Shown: positions 6,241-15,026, counted from the first letter of the stretch. The stretch: DNA of 16,637 bases from Aphodosoma sp045600865 (GCA_045600865.1 JAZRYS010000093.1:1-16637), one strand, 5' to 3'. Notes: generated by a model not told the origin, from the letters alone. Numbers and translations: made by a program.

Positions 6241-8601
6241 ATGAATAAGTTTACAATTTTACTGATTTGCTGCGCATTAGTGTGTGGTGGTCAGGCAATG
6301 GCCAAAAAGAAAAAAAGTGAAAAACCAACTACGGAGAAGAAAAAGCCAGAACCTCCAAAACCATCTGTTGTTCACGATGGTTTGTTTAGAGTAAAAAAAG
6401 TGAATAAGGACTGGTATTTCGGCATCCCTAAAAGTCTTTTAGGACGCGACATACTGACCACAACACGCTACATCAGCACACCAGCAAATAGTGGTGAATT
6501 TGGTGGCGAGCAGGTGAACGAACAGACCATCTATTTTGAGACGACTCCCGACAGTCAGGTGGTTATGCGTTCGCATCTGTTCATAAATGTATCCGACAGT
6601 TCACAGGTGATAAACCGTGCAATAACCATCAGCAACGAGAACCCTATTATCGGCTCGTTTGCGATTGAGAAAGATACAATAAAGGACACTCTGACAATCA
6701 AGGTAACACAATTTTTCAATGAGGACAACCCTGCATTCAGTCTGCCTATGCAACTGAAGAAATCCTACAAGCTGAACACTCAAACGCTGAGTTTCATCAA
6801 TGACATAAAATCTTTCCCTACAAATACGGAAGTACGGCTGACCAAGACTTACCTGAGTAATGACGGCAGCATGCCAAGTATCCGCGCCACAGGCAAGGCT
6901 ACGTTCCAGTTGAACGTGAGCTACGTTCTGCTGCCAGAAATACCGATGAAACCGAGGTTTTATGACCCTCGTGTGGGCTATTTCACAATAAGCTACAATT
7001 CCTACAACGACAAACAACAGAAGGTGGATGCCAGAAGCCTGATTACACGTTGGCGACTCGAACCTCGTCCAGAAGATGTGGAAAAGATGAAACGTGGCGA
7101 ACTGGTGGAACCACAGAAACCTATTGTTTATTACATCGACCCTGCTACTCCAAAGCAATGGCGCAAATACCTCATCATGGGTGTCAACGACTGGCAGACG
7201 GCTTTTGAGAAAGCTGGTTTCAAAAATGCTATCATAGGAAAAGAGTGGCCAGAGAATGTGGATTCCATGAGTATGGAAGATGCTCGTTTCAGCGTAATCC
7301 GCTATCTGGCTTCACCTATTGAAAATGCGTATGGTCCACACGTCAGCGACCCTCGTACTGGTGAGATTCTTGAAAGTCACATTTGCTGGTATCATAATGT
7401 GATGAGCCTTGTACACGACTGGTACATGGTTCAGGCAAGTAGCATTGACGAGGCAGCACGCAAAATGAACTTCGATGAGGAGCTCATGGGACAACTTATC
7501 CGTTTTGTGAGCAGCCATGAGGTGGGACACACTTTAGGACTCCGTCATAATTTCGGCAGCAGCAGCACCGTGCCAGTAGATTCACTCCGCAGCAAAGCAT
7601 GGGTGGAGAAAAATGGTCATACTCCAAGTATTATGGACTATGCTCGTTTCAATTATGTGGCACAACCAGAAGACGGAGTAACGAGAAATGGAATATTCCC
7701 TCGCATCAACGACTACGACAATTGGGCAATAGAATGGGGCTACCGTCCGATGTTAGATGCCAAGGATGAATATGACGACCACAAGATGATGGAAACGATG
7801 ACACTTGCAGCCCAGAAGAACCCGCGCCTATGGTGGGGAGATGGCGAGACATCGCAGGACGACCCACGCCGTCAGACAGAAGATTTGGGTGATGATGCTG
7901 TTAAAGCCAGTGGTTACGGCCTGAAAAATCTGAAACGCGAAATTTTAGAATTGGAAAAATGGACAGTTGACGAGAAAGACCTTTACGGCAACCATCTCCG
8001 CATCATGTATAGTCAGATTGCAAATCAATACATGCGCTACATGAATCATGTGGTGAGAAACATCGGAGGTACATTCCAGACCTACCGCACAAGGGCAGAA
8101 GGCGGAACAATCTTTACACCTAATCCAAAATCGCGCCAGAAAGCGGCTATTGCATTCCTCAATGCAGAAATGCTTAATGAACCTTTATGGTTGCATGCAC
8201 CTAAGTTTGTAGAAACGCTGAATGCCGATCCTGAATTTGCAACTTTGTCAATAGCAGAATATGCAGCAGGTAATATGTTTTCCCGAGTTAATCGTTGCAA
8301 CAAGCTTTATCCTGTAGCAGAATATCTGGCTGACCTCACAAAACTTATCATGAGCGAAATGGACAGTCACAAGGCAGTGACACGCTATCGTGCAAAATTG
8401 CAAAATACGTTTGTTGACAGACTGATTGCTTCTTTCCAGCAGAAATCAGGTGCCGATGATGTTCGTGCTGCGGTATTGAGCACACTTAAAACTCTGCGCA
8501 CAAAAACCAATTCTGCTGCCAATAGTGCTACCAATAGTGCCACACGCGCCCACTTTGCAGAAATCAACGACCGCATACAAAGAGCATTAGCAATAAAATA
8601 A
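6241..8601 (+). CDS. Exported zinc metalloprotease, DUF5117/DUF4953 (metzincin-like) family
   Basis: The 786-residue protein has a signal peptide (MNKFTILLICCALVCGGQAMA), a Lys/Pro-rich stretch (about 22-41), then regions matching the Bacteroidetes DUF5118, DUF5117 and DUF4953 order. The zinc site HEVGHTLGLRH (426-436) has the HExxHxxGxxH form, with E427 as the presumed catalytic base. SIMDY (463-467) follows as the Met-turn, as expected for a metzincin. Family proteins are usually about 800 residues, so it looks complete. The natural substrate is not established to my knowledge. Its position between two glycosidase genes suggests it acts on glycoproteins or on proteins that mask a glycan. 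It follows the beta-galactosidase gene by 90 bp with no clear TAnnTTTG element between, and precedes the next gene by 6 bp, so co-transcription is likely. Near the C-terminus three 12-nt repeats encode TNSA-ANSA-TNSA. Confidence 0.88.
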   Translation: MNKFTILLICCALVCGGQAMAKKKKSEKPTTEKKKPEPPKPSVVHDGLFRVKKVNKDWYFGIPKSLLGRDILTTTRYISTPANSGEFGGEQVNEQTIYFETTPDSQVVMRSHLFINVSDSSQVINRAITISNENPIIGSFAIEKDTIKDTLTIKVTQFFNEDNPAFSLPMQLKKSYKLNTQTLSFINDIKSFPTNTEVRLTKTYLSNDGSMPSIRATGKATFQLNVSYVLLPEIPMKPRFYDPRVGYFTISYNSYNDKQQKVDARSLITRWRLEPRPEDVEKMKRGELVEPQKPIVYYIDPATPKQWRKYLIMGVNDWQTAFEKAGFKNAIIGKEWPENVDSMSMEDARFSVIRYLASPIENAYGPHVSDPRTGEILESHICWYHNVMSLVHDWYMVQASSIDEAARKMNFDEELMGQLIRFVSSHEVGHTLGLRHNFGSSSTVPVDSLRSKAWVEKNGHTPSIMDYARFNYVAQPEDGVTRNGIFPRINDYDNWAIEWGYRPMLDAKDEYDDHKMMETMTLAAQKNPRLWWGDGETSQDDPRRQTEDLGDDAVKASGYGLKNLKREILELEKWTVDEKDLYGNHLRIMYSQIANQYMRYMNHVVRNIGGTFQTYRTRAEGGTIFTPNPKSRQKAAIAFLNAEMLNEPLWLHAPKFVETLNADPEFATLSIAEYAAGNMFSRVNRCNKLYPVAEYLADLTKLIMSEMDSHKAVTRYRAKLQNTFVDRLIASFQQKSGADDVRAAVLSTLKTLRTKTNSAANSATNSATRAHFAEINDRIQRALAIK
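8506..8541 (+). repeat. Three 12-nt coding repeats (NSA repeats) in the metalloprotease
   Basis: The units accaattctgct, gccaatagtgct and accaatagtgcc encode TNSA, ANSA and TNSA from about residue 756. The unit length is a multiple of three, so copy changes keep the frame. The repeat lies in a likely surface linker near the C-terminus. Confidence 0.75.
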
Positions 8602-8607
8602 GAAACC

Positions 8608-11481
8608 ATGAAAATACCTTTTATCATCATTTTGTTGATAGCAACGTTTATGCCATCAGCAGCCATTGCCGATTCCGATATTCAGACACACCGCCAATAC
8701 TTGAGTGGAACTGGCTGTGACGATATGGTGCAATGGGATTTTATGTGTACCGATGGACTGAATTCCGGCAAGTGGACAAAAATAGGTGTACCATCATGCT
8801 GGGAGTGTCAGGGGTTTGGTACTTTCCAGTATGGAATGAAATTCTATGGCAAACCAAATCCTGAAGGCATTGCCAAGGAAGAGGGTAAGTATAAATACAC
8901 ATTCAATCTGCCTGCGGAATGGGAAGGACGCCAGATTTGGCTGGTTTTTGAGGCTTCGATGACCGACACTTACGTGGAAATAAATGGCAGGAAGGCTGGA
9001 AGCAAGCATCAGGGTGGATTCTACCGTTTTCAGTACGATGTCAGCGACAGAGTGTTTTTCGGCAAGAAAAGCAATCGAATAGAAGTTACGGTGAGTAAAG
9101 AAAGCGAAAACACTCAGGTCAACATGGCAGAACGCCGCGCCGACTATTGGAATTTTGGTGGTATCATCCGACCGGTATTCATCATTTCCAAACCGGCGGA
9201 AAACATTGACAGAGTGGCAATCAATGCAACTATGGACGGCAGATTCAAAGCCGATTGCTTCTTTAACCGCGCAATAAAAGATGCAAAGGTAAAAACTGAA
9301 ATAATCAACGAAAAAGGCAAGGTGGTGAGTAGCAATACCACGGATGCAAGGAGTACTGACATTGCTAAAATTGATTTTTCAATCAGCAATCCAAAACTAT
9401 GGACGGCAGAAACACCTAATATTTATAGTGCTGTTATGACTCTTATAGGAGCCAACGGACAGGTCATCCATCAGGAAAAACAGAAATTCGGTTTCCGCAC
9501 TATTGAGTACCGTGTGTCTGACGGGGTTTACATTAATGGTAAGAAGGTTATTTTCAAAGGAGTAAACCGTCACAGTTTCCGTCCCGAGTCGGGGCGCACT
9601 TTGAGCAAGGCAAAGAATATTGAGGATGTTGAACTTATAAAGAGCATGAATATGAATGCTGTGCGTCTGAGTCATTATCCTGCCGACCCTGAATTTCTTG
9701 ATGCATGCGACTCATTAGGAGTTTATGTGGAATGTGAGCTCAGCGGATGGCATTGGGCACATGAGACGATAGTGGGTCAGCAACTCGTCAAATCAATGGT
9801 TACTCGCGATGTGAACCATCCTTCAATAATCTTCTGGAGTAATGGCAACGAAGGAGGTTTCAACTATGAACTTGAGTCTGAATATGCAAGGTGGGACATC
9901 CAGAAGCGTGTTGTCATCTATCCTTGGGCTAACAGAAATGGTTTTGAGACAAAGCATTACCGCTCATGGGGTGAGACGCAGGAATACATGCGCCAGCCTG
10001 AAATATTCATGCCTACGGAATTTCTGCATGGACTTTATGATGGAGGACATGGTGCCGGACTGAAGGACTATTGGGATATGATGATGGCTAATCCACGTTG
10101 TGCAGGCGGTTTTCTCTGGGATTTGGCAGATGAAGGCGTGAAGCGTGTGGATATGGGTGGAATAATCGACAATGTAGGCAATTATGGAGCTGATGGCATC
10201 GTAGGACCTCATCATGAAAAAGAAGGTTCATATTTCACAATCAAAGAGGTTTGGAGCCCTGTGCAGATAAACCTCATCTCGGAAAATGGAAATGATGTTC
10301 TTCAGATAAGCAATTGCTATGATTTTCTCAACTTGAACACGGTTTCATTTGCTTACAAATATCTGGCAATGCCCGATATGGGGAAATCTGACTGCAAAAC
10401 GCTGAAATCAGGCACATTGAAATCACCCGATGCTGAGCCTGGCACTAAACTTGCAACCGTTTCTGTTCCTACCGTAAAAAATGCCGATGCACTCTCTGTT
10501 ACTGCAACCGATATTCATGGTAAGGAAATTTTCACATGGACATGGAAACTCCGAAACGACGAATCGGCGGAAATTGGCAAGGATTCAGAATGCAAGGTGT
10601 CCGAAACGTCAGACTGGCTTACGGTGACAAGTTGCAGCCGCACTTATACTTTCTCAAAGAAAGATGGCCGATTAGCAAATGTGAAAATTGGCAACAGAAC
10701 CATCCCATTTGCAAACGGTCCTCGGTTTATTGCTGCAAAACGTGCCGACCGCAGCATGGATCAATTCTATAATCACGATGACAAACTTGCCGAAAAGAAA
10801 AAGACTCAATATGTGGAATATCCTGATAATGCAGTCTTTGACGGTTTCGCAATAAATGGCAATCAAATCACAGCCAACTATAGGTTAGGATGCTTCGACA
10901 AAGCCGTATGGACTTTCAATGAAGATGGAACGGTGGCATTGGATTATGAATACAATTTCGGTGGAGTTGTTGATTTGATGGGTGTTATGTTCGACTATCC
11001 TGAGACAAGTGTAAAAAGCAAAAGTTGGGTTGGAAACGGTCCTTATCGCGTATGGCAGAATCGTATGCAGGGACCGCAGTATGGTTATTGGCAGACTGCC
11101 TACAACGATCCTATTCCAGGAGAATCATTTGAATATCCTGAGTTCAAAGGCTATTTTGCAAATGTTGACTGGATGAAACTTGATGCGAAGGAAGGTTCTG
11201 TTTCTATTTACGGTTGCACCGCAAAACCGTTCAGAACTGTTCCGGATTGTCTGGATTGTTCGGAATCGCTGAAGGCTTCCGTCTATTTGGGAATTTATTC
11301 CCCACGCGATGGCAGAGACCATGTTTTATATTCGTTGCCAGAAACGGGTATAAGCATACTGAACGTCATCCCTGCTGTAAGAAATAAAGTCAACTGCACC
11401 GACCTTAACGGTCCGTCAGCACAACCATACTGGGCAAAGAATGAAACATTCAAAAACAGCATCATCCTGAAATTTGAATAA
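8608..11481 (+). CDS. Exported GH2-family glycoside hydrolase, substrate unknown
   Basis: This 957-residue protein has a signal peptide (MKIPFIIILLIATFMPSAAIA), a GH2 sugar-binding domain (about 40-195), an Ig-like domain (about 200-300), a TIM barrel (about 303-550) and a long C-terminal beta-rich part. The acid/base is predicted as E415 in IIFWSNGNEGG and the nucleophile as E471 in MPTEFLHG. These differ from the LacZ signatures of the upstream enzyme (LGNESG, AEYAHAMGN), so the two probably cleave different linkages or sugars. GH2 covers beta-galactosidase, beta-glucuronidase, beta-mannosidase and other activities, and the sequence alone does not decide between them. The segment SWVGNGPYRVWQNRMQG near residue 810 recalls the WYGRGPGE..PDR part of the LacZ small domain. 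It starts 6 nt after the metalloprotease stop, a strong sign of one transcript. The ATG at 8608 is supported by the signal peptide that follows it. Confidence 0.88.
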   Translation: MKIPFIIILLIATFMPSAAIADSDIQTHRQYLSGTGCDDMVQWDFMCTDGLNSGKWTKIGVPSCWECQGFGTFQYGMKFYGKPNPEGIAKEEGKYKYTFNLPAEWEGRQIWLVFEASMTDTYVEINGRKAGSKHQGGFYRFQYDVSDRVFFGKKSNRIEVTVSKESENTQVNMAERRADYWNFGGIIRPVFIISKPAENIDRVAINATMDGRFKADCFFNRAIKDAKVKTEIINEKGKVVSSNTTDARSTDIAKIDFSISNPKLWTAETPNIYSAVMTLIGANGQVIHQEKQKFGFRTIEYRVSDGVYINGKKVIFKGVNRHSFRPESGRTLSKAKNIEDVELIKSMNMNAVRLSHYPADPEFLDACDSLGVYVECELSGWHWAHETIVGQQLVKSMVTRDVNHPSIIFWSNGNEGGFNYELESEYARWDIQKRVVIYPWANRNGFETKHYRSWGETQEYMRQPEIFMPTEFLHGLYDGGHGAGLKDYWDMMMANPRCAGGFLWDLADEGVKRVDMGGIIDNVGNYGADGIVGPHHEKEGSYFTIKEVWSPVQINLISENGNDVLQISNCYDFLNLNTVSFAYKYLAMPDMGKSDCKTLKSGTLKSPDAEPGTKLATVSVPTVKNADALSVTATDIHGKEIFTWTWKLRNDESAEIGKDSECKVSETSDWLTVTSCSRTYTFSKKDGRLANVKIGNRTIPFANGPRFIAAKRADRSMDQFYNHDDKLAEKKKTQYVEYPDNAVFDGFAINGNQITANYRLGCFDKAVWTFNEDGTVALDYEYNFGGVVDLMGVMFDYPETSVKSKSWVGNGPYRVWQNRMQGPQYGYWQTAYNDPIPGESFEYPEFKGYFANVDWMKLDAKEGSVSIYGCTAKPFRTVPDCLDCSESLKASVYLGIYSPRDGRDHVLYSLPETGISILNVIPAVRNKVNCTDLNGPSAQPYWAKNETFKNSIILKFE

Positions 11482-11502
11482 AAACGACAATGCTAAGGCT
11501 TT

Positions 11503-11530
11503 AATTGACAATTGACAATTGATAATTGAC
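11503..11530. repeat. Four tandem heptamers (aattgac) downstream of the second GH2 gene
   Basis: The units aattgac, aattgac, aattgat, aattgac are contiguous. Rotated, the unit is acaattg, one base from the first unit (acaattc) of the coding array in the beta-galactosidase gene. Confidence 0.9.
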
Positions 11531-11534
11531 AATA

Positions 11535-11570
11535 GGAGTTAAGGAGTTAAAGAAGTTAAGTAGTTAAGAC
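11535..11570. repeat. Octamer array (ggagttaa / gttaagnn)
   Basis: ggagttaa occurs twice (11535-11550), followed by degenerate copies of gttaag up to 11570. The 16-nt double unit recurs exactly at 15505-15520 in another intergenic region. Confidence 0.8.
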
Positions 11571-11597
11571 AATTGCTTTGAACGTTTATGCGGTTTT

Positions 11598-11615
11598 CGT
11601 TATCGTTATCGTTAT
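11598..11615. repeat. Three tandem hexamers (cgttat)
   Basis: cgttat is repeated three times, then degenerates to cgtcag. A similar hexamer run (cgaaaa) precedes the heptamers in the rhamnosidase coding region at 14248-14259. Confidence 0.8.
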
Positions 11616-11634
11616 CGTCAGAGTCAGTGTCAAA

Positions 11635-11655
11635 ATAATTTACAATTTACAATTT
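11635..11655. repeat. Three tandem heptamers (ataattt, acaattt, acaattt)
   Basis: These sit about 35 nt upstream of the rhamnosidase start and are the same A-Y-A-A-N-N-N heptamer type as the other arrays in this window. Confidence 0.75.
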
Positions 11656-11689
11656 ATTTGCAATTTGAACCGCAAAATCGTAAAACCGC

Positions 11690-14600
11690 ATGTGCATAAA
11701 AAACATTAAAGGGGCATTGTGTTTTCTGTTCCTTTTGCTGCAAGTGGAGATAATGTCTGCAAAGACATCCACTCGACAACCCTGGACATTCTGGTACTGG
11801 ATGTATGGAGCCGTGAGCGATGAAGGAATACGTGCCGACCTTAAAGCCATGGCTGATGTCGGGATTGGTGGTTTTTATCTGATGCCAATCAAAGACTCTA
11901 AACTTGCCCCACAATACAATGGCGATTCCGACCAACTGACTCCAAACTGGTGGAAACGTATTGATACCGTGTATAAAGTTGCCGACAGCCTGCATCTTGA
12001 TATGGGTATTCATTTCTGCGATGGTTTTGCACTTGGCGGTGGTCCATGGATAACGGAAGAAGAATCCATGCAGAAGGTGGTTTTTCGTGACACCCTTTAT
12101 TCTGGCAAATCAGCAGAGATAGAAAAAATTCAATCTTTGCCAAATACAATAGGTGTTTATGCCTATCCTGCAAAATATGCAGATGACCAGCAGCCAGAGG
12201 CATCCGTGGAATTTCCTTTCTCATCAAAGACACCTTGCGAGATAGTGATGAGCTACAAGCAACCTTTTGTGCTTCGGAGCGTAAAGATCATCACTGGTGG
12301 TAACAATATCCAGGCTCACCGATGGAATGTCTATGCCTCTGACGATGGCAAGGAATATCATTTTGTCAGGAATATCGAACCAGCACGCAGAGGTTGGCAG
12401 GACACTGATGAATATGCAACATACGCTATTCCTCCAACCAAAGGCAGGTATTTCAAGTTCTGCTGGTCACCAGAAGGTAGTGACCCTGGTTCGGAAGATT
12501 TGGATGCGGCTAAATGGAAACCAAATCTCAAACTTGGCAGACTAATCCTGTCGTCTGAGCCTGTTGTTGACAACTATGAGGCAAAAAGTGGGGCTGTATG
12601 GCGTGTGGCACAGGAAAATGCGTTTGGAACCTATTACCCGCAGTCTGAGATATTTCAAATCAATCCCTCCACAATAAAAAAACTGAAAAAAGGCAAATGG
12701 CACATCCTCTGGATTGGTCATGCGAGTACCAAACATGAAAATGCCACTGGTGGCGGTGGCAAGGGACTGGAATGCGATAAGTTTTCACGAAATGCTATCC
12801 GCAAGCAGTTCGACAACTGGTTTTCTGACATCTACGACCGTGCTCCGAAAGATGTAGCGAGACGAGTGCTGACTCGTCTGCATGTTGACAGTTGGGAATG
12901 TGGCTCACAAAACTGGAGCGACATTTTTCCTGATGAATTCCAAAAGCGCAGAGGCTACAGCATAATGCCTTGGCTGCCATTGTTTGCTGGTGTTCCAATG
13001 GTTTCGGCTGAAAAAACGGAAACCGTCTTGCGTGATGTGCGGCTTACAATTGCTGAACTTATTAACGACATCTTTTTTGATGAAGTAAGCAAGTTAGCAA
13101 AACAGTATAATGTGGAATTATCTTGTGAATGTGTTGCACCGACCATGGTCAGCGACGGAATGCTTCATTATCAACATGCCGACTACCCTATGGGAGAGTT
13201 TTGGCTCAACTCACCCACACACGACAAGCCCAACGACATGCTCGATGCCGTAAGCGGTGCTCATATCTATGGCAAAAACATCATACAGGCTGAAAGCTTC
13301 ACCAATGTACGTGCAACGTGGGATGAGACTCCTGCAACATTAAAACCTTTGCTCGACAGAAATTTCTGCCTCGGCATCAATTCCATTGTTTATCATGTAA
13401 ACACCCATAATCCTTGGCTCGACCGTCAGCCCGGCATGACTCTTGATGGTATCGGCACATTCTTTCAGCGCGACAACACATGGTGGAGCGAGATGAAGGC
13501 TTTCAATAGTTATGTTTCCCGTTGTCAGGAAATATTACAGACAGGCAAACCTGTAGTTGACATTGCCGTATATACAGGCGACGAAATCCCACGCAGAGCA
13601 TTATTGCCAGAGCGCATCGTCGGTTCGCTCCCAGGACTATTTGGAAACAAGCTAATCGAACAGGAAAACGCACGTCTTGCCAATCTGGGCATCCCGATGG
13701 AAGTCTCCCCTGTTGGAGTCACCCACACAGCAAATATGACCAAGGCAGATATGTTCACCAATCCGCTACATGGTTATAAATACGATTCCTTCAACCACGA
13801 CGTCTTGCGTGACGCAAGAGTTGAGAATGGGGAATTGGTCACACGAGGTGGTATGCACTATAAGGTATTGGTAGTGCCGCAACCACATAAACTCAACCCT
13901 GACAACATAAATAGCATTAGAGAAGATTTGGACAGGCTTAGTCGGCAAGGGTTAAAAATCATAGAAACACCTTGGACAGAAAGCGATTTAAGCACATTGG
14001 GAATCGAGCGCGACATAGTGCTGCCAGAGGGTTTAGACTACTGCCACAGGCAGACAGACAATGAAGATTATTATTTCATCAGCAACCTGACCGACTCGGC
14101 AATCACTTTCAGTCCACAGTTCCGCAGCCATCGCCAGTATTGCTACACTTACAATCCGATGGACAGCATCATCAGCGAATATTCCGATAATGTCACGCTA
14201 CATAGTCATCATTCGATATTCTTCATCCTGACGAATGAAAGTCGAAACGAAAACGAAAACCCTCAACCCTCAACCCTCACCTCTCACCCTTCCCCTTGGA
14301 CTATCAGCTTTGAAAAAACTGGCAAAGTCATTACCACCGATACACTTTTCGACTGGACAGCAAAACCTGACAGGCAAATAAAATATTATTCCGGTCGTGC
14401 TACCTACGATACGGAATTTACCCTTGATAGTTCCTGCGCAATATTGTCGCTCGGTAAGGTATATAACATTGCAACTGTGTATGTAAACGACATCTGCTGC
14501 GGTACTGCATGGCTTGCACCTTATGAAATAGACATTTCCAAAGCCATCAGAAAAGGCGAAAATCATCTGCGCATTGAGGTTGTCAACACATGGGCAAATG

Positions 14601-14728
14601 CATTACTTGGTAATGACAACGGAAATCCTCCTTTCGAGGGCATTTGGACAAACGGCAAATACCGACGAGCAGAAAAAAAACTGTTGCCGTCAGGACTTGT
14701 CGGACCAGTAACCATAAAAACTTTCTGA
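11690..14728 (+). CDS. Exported GH106 alpha-L-rhamnosidase
   Basis: This 1012-residue protein begins with a signal peptide-like segment (MCIKNIKGALCFLFLLLQVEIMSA) and then RQPWTFWYWMYGAVSDEGIRADL, the typical opening of GH106 alpha-L-rhamnosidases, which remove terminal L-rhamnose from pectins such as rhamnogalacturonan. A discoidin-like beta-sandwich lies at about 180-265. The barrel carries conserved acidic segments likely to include catalytic and metal-binding residues: HVDSWECGSQNW (E403), SCECVAP (E480), PMGEFW (E503) and IIQAESF (E535). Which glutamates are catalytic is not assigned here. A C-terminal jelly-roll (about 870-1012) ends the protein. Between them, residues 850-870 form a Pro/Ser/Thr/Asn linker encoded by hexamer and heptamer repeats. 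An in-frame stop at 11681-11683 limits upstream starts; ATG 11753 would remove the signal. A 208-bp repeat-rich gap separates it from the second GH2 gene, so it may have its own promoter; none matches TAnnTTTG well (ttgctttg at 11573-11580 is a weak candidate). Confidence 0.9.
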   Translation: MCIKNIKGALCFLFLLLQVEIMSAKTSTRQPWTFWYWMYGAVSDEGIRADLKAMADVGIGGFYLMPIKDSKLAPQYNGDSDQLTPNWWKRIDTVYKVADSLHLDMGIHFCDGFALGGGPWITEEESMQKVVFRDTLYSGKSAEIEKIQSLPNTIGVYAYPAKYADDQQPEASVEFPFSSKTPCEIVMSYKQPFVLRSVKIITGGNNIQAHRWNVYASDDGKEYHFVRNIEPARRGWQDTDEYATYAIPPTKGRYFKFCWSPEGSDPGSEDLDAAKWKPNLKLGRLILSSEPVVDNYEAKSGAVWRVAQENAFGTYYPQSEIFQINPSTIKKLKKGKWHILWIGHASTKHENATGGGGKGLECDKFSRNAIRKQFDNWFSDIYDRAPKDVARRVLTRLHVDSWECGSQNWSDIFPDEFQKRRGYSIMPWLPLFAGVPMVSAEKTETVLRDVRLTIAELINDIFFDEVSKLAKQYNVELSCECVAPTMVSDGMLHYQHADYPMGEFWLNSPTHDKPNDMLDAVSGAHIYGKNIIQAESFTNVRATWDETPATLKPLLDRNFCLGINSIVYHVNTHNPWLDRQPGMTLDGIGTFFQRDNTWWSEMKAFNSYVSRCQEILQTGKPVVDIAVYTGDEIPRRALLPERIVGSLPGLFGNKLIEQENARLANLGIPMEVSPVGVTHTANMTKADMFTNPLHGYKYDSFNHDVLRDARVENGELVTRGGMHYKVLVVPQPHKLNPDNINSIREDLDRLSRQGLKIIETPWTESDLSTLGIERDIVLPEGLDYCHRQTDNEDYYFISNLTDSAITFSPQFRSHRQYCYTYNPMDSIISEYSDNVTLHSHHSIFFILTNESRNENENPQPSTLTSHPSPWTISFEKTGKVITTDTLFDWTAKPDRQIKYYSGRATYDTEFTLDSSCAILSLGKVYNIATVYVNDICCGTAWLAPYEIDISKAIRKGENHLRIEVVNTWANALLGNDNGNPPFEGIWTNGKYRRAEKKLLPSGLVGPVTIKTF
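14248..14295 (+). repeat. Hexamer and heptamer array inside the rhamnosidase gene
   Basis: Two cgaaaa units (14248-14259) run into five heptamers: cctcaac, cctcaac, cctcacc, tctcacc and cttcccc (14261-14295). Rotated, the unit is caaccct, one base from the caaccca of the beta-galactosidase array. It encodes the linker ENENPQPSTLTSHPSP before the C-terminal domain. Confidence 0.85.
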
Positions 14729-14752
14729 AAAAATAAAAACTATATAACTCCT

Positions 14753-14791
14753 TGAGTTTAGAGAGTTTGAAGAACTTGAGAGACTTGAATA
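14753..14791. repeat. Degenerate octa/nonamer repeats (gagtttaga, gaacttga, gagacttga)
   Basis: Loosely repeated units containing gtttga or cttga follow the rhamnosidase gene. The periodicity is imperfect, so this is a weaker member of the repeat set. No terminator is visible between 14728 and 14804. Confidence 0.5.
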
Positions 14792-14803
14792 CTATCTAAT
14801 TTA

Positions 14804-15017
14804 ATGACGAAACAACAAACAACCTAAATCAAAGGGATTGCAATTCTGATGATGTTGTGGCTACACCTCTTCAGCAACTATGATACCGTGGAACAATGCA
14901 CCAATTTCCTGACTTTCTGGAATGGCGACCACCTGACTTATGTGCTGAAAAAGTTGTGCAGCATGTGTGTGCCCATCTATGTCTTTCTTGGTGGATACGG
15001 ACTCACAAAAAGTTTGC
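14804..15017 (+). pseudogene. 5' fragment of an acyltransferase-3 (OafA-like) membrane protein gene
   Basis: From ATG 14804 the frame reads MTKQQTT, a TAA stop at 14825-14827, then IKGIAILMMLWLHLFSNYD and later VLKKLCSMCVPIYVFLGGYGLTK. This is the first transmembrane region and the following segment of acyltransferase family 3 proteins, which O-acetylate or otherwise acylate surface glycans. An intact member has about 330-380 residues and roughly ten membrane helices; only about 70 residues remain. Family resemblance stops near 15017, where an unrelated minus-strand fragment begins within about 10 bp. The gene is doubly broken, by a nonsense codon at codon 8 and by loss of its 3' four-fifths. 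Translation from ATG 14849 would give only a 70-residue peptide. The family call is based on pattern recognition. Confidence 0.7.
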
Positions 15018-15026
15018 TGTGTATCT

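Larger units (their letters stand above)
11588..11691. repeat. 10-bp inverted repeat spanning the leader and start codon of the rhamnosidase gene
   Basis: atgcggtttt (11588-11597) is the exact reverse complement of aaaaccgcat (11682-11691). The right arm includes the first two bases of the ATG at 11690, and the 84-nt loop contains the cgttat and acaattt arrays. In RNA it could sequester the start codon, but the loop is long and the stem short. Confidence 0.5.

Noticed and set aside
6601..7158. Minus-strand open frame of 185 codons within the metalloprotease gene
   Set aside because: It is a shadow of a well-supported plus-strand gene, and its translation shows no family features.
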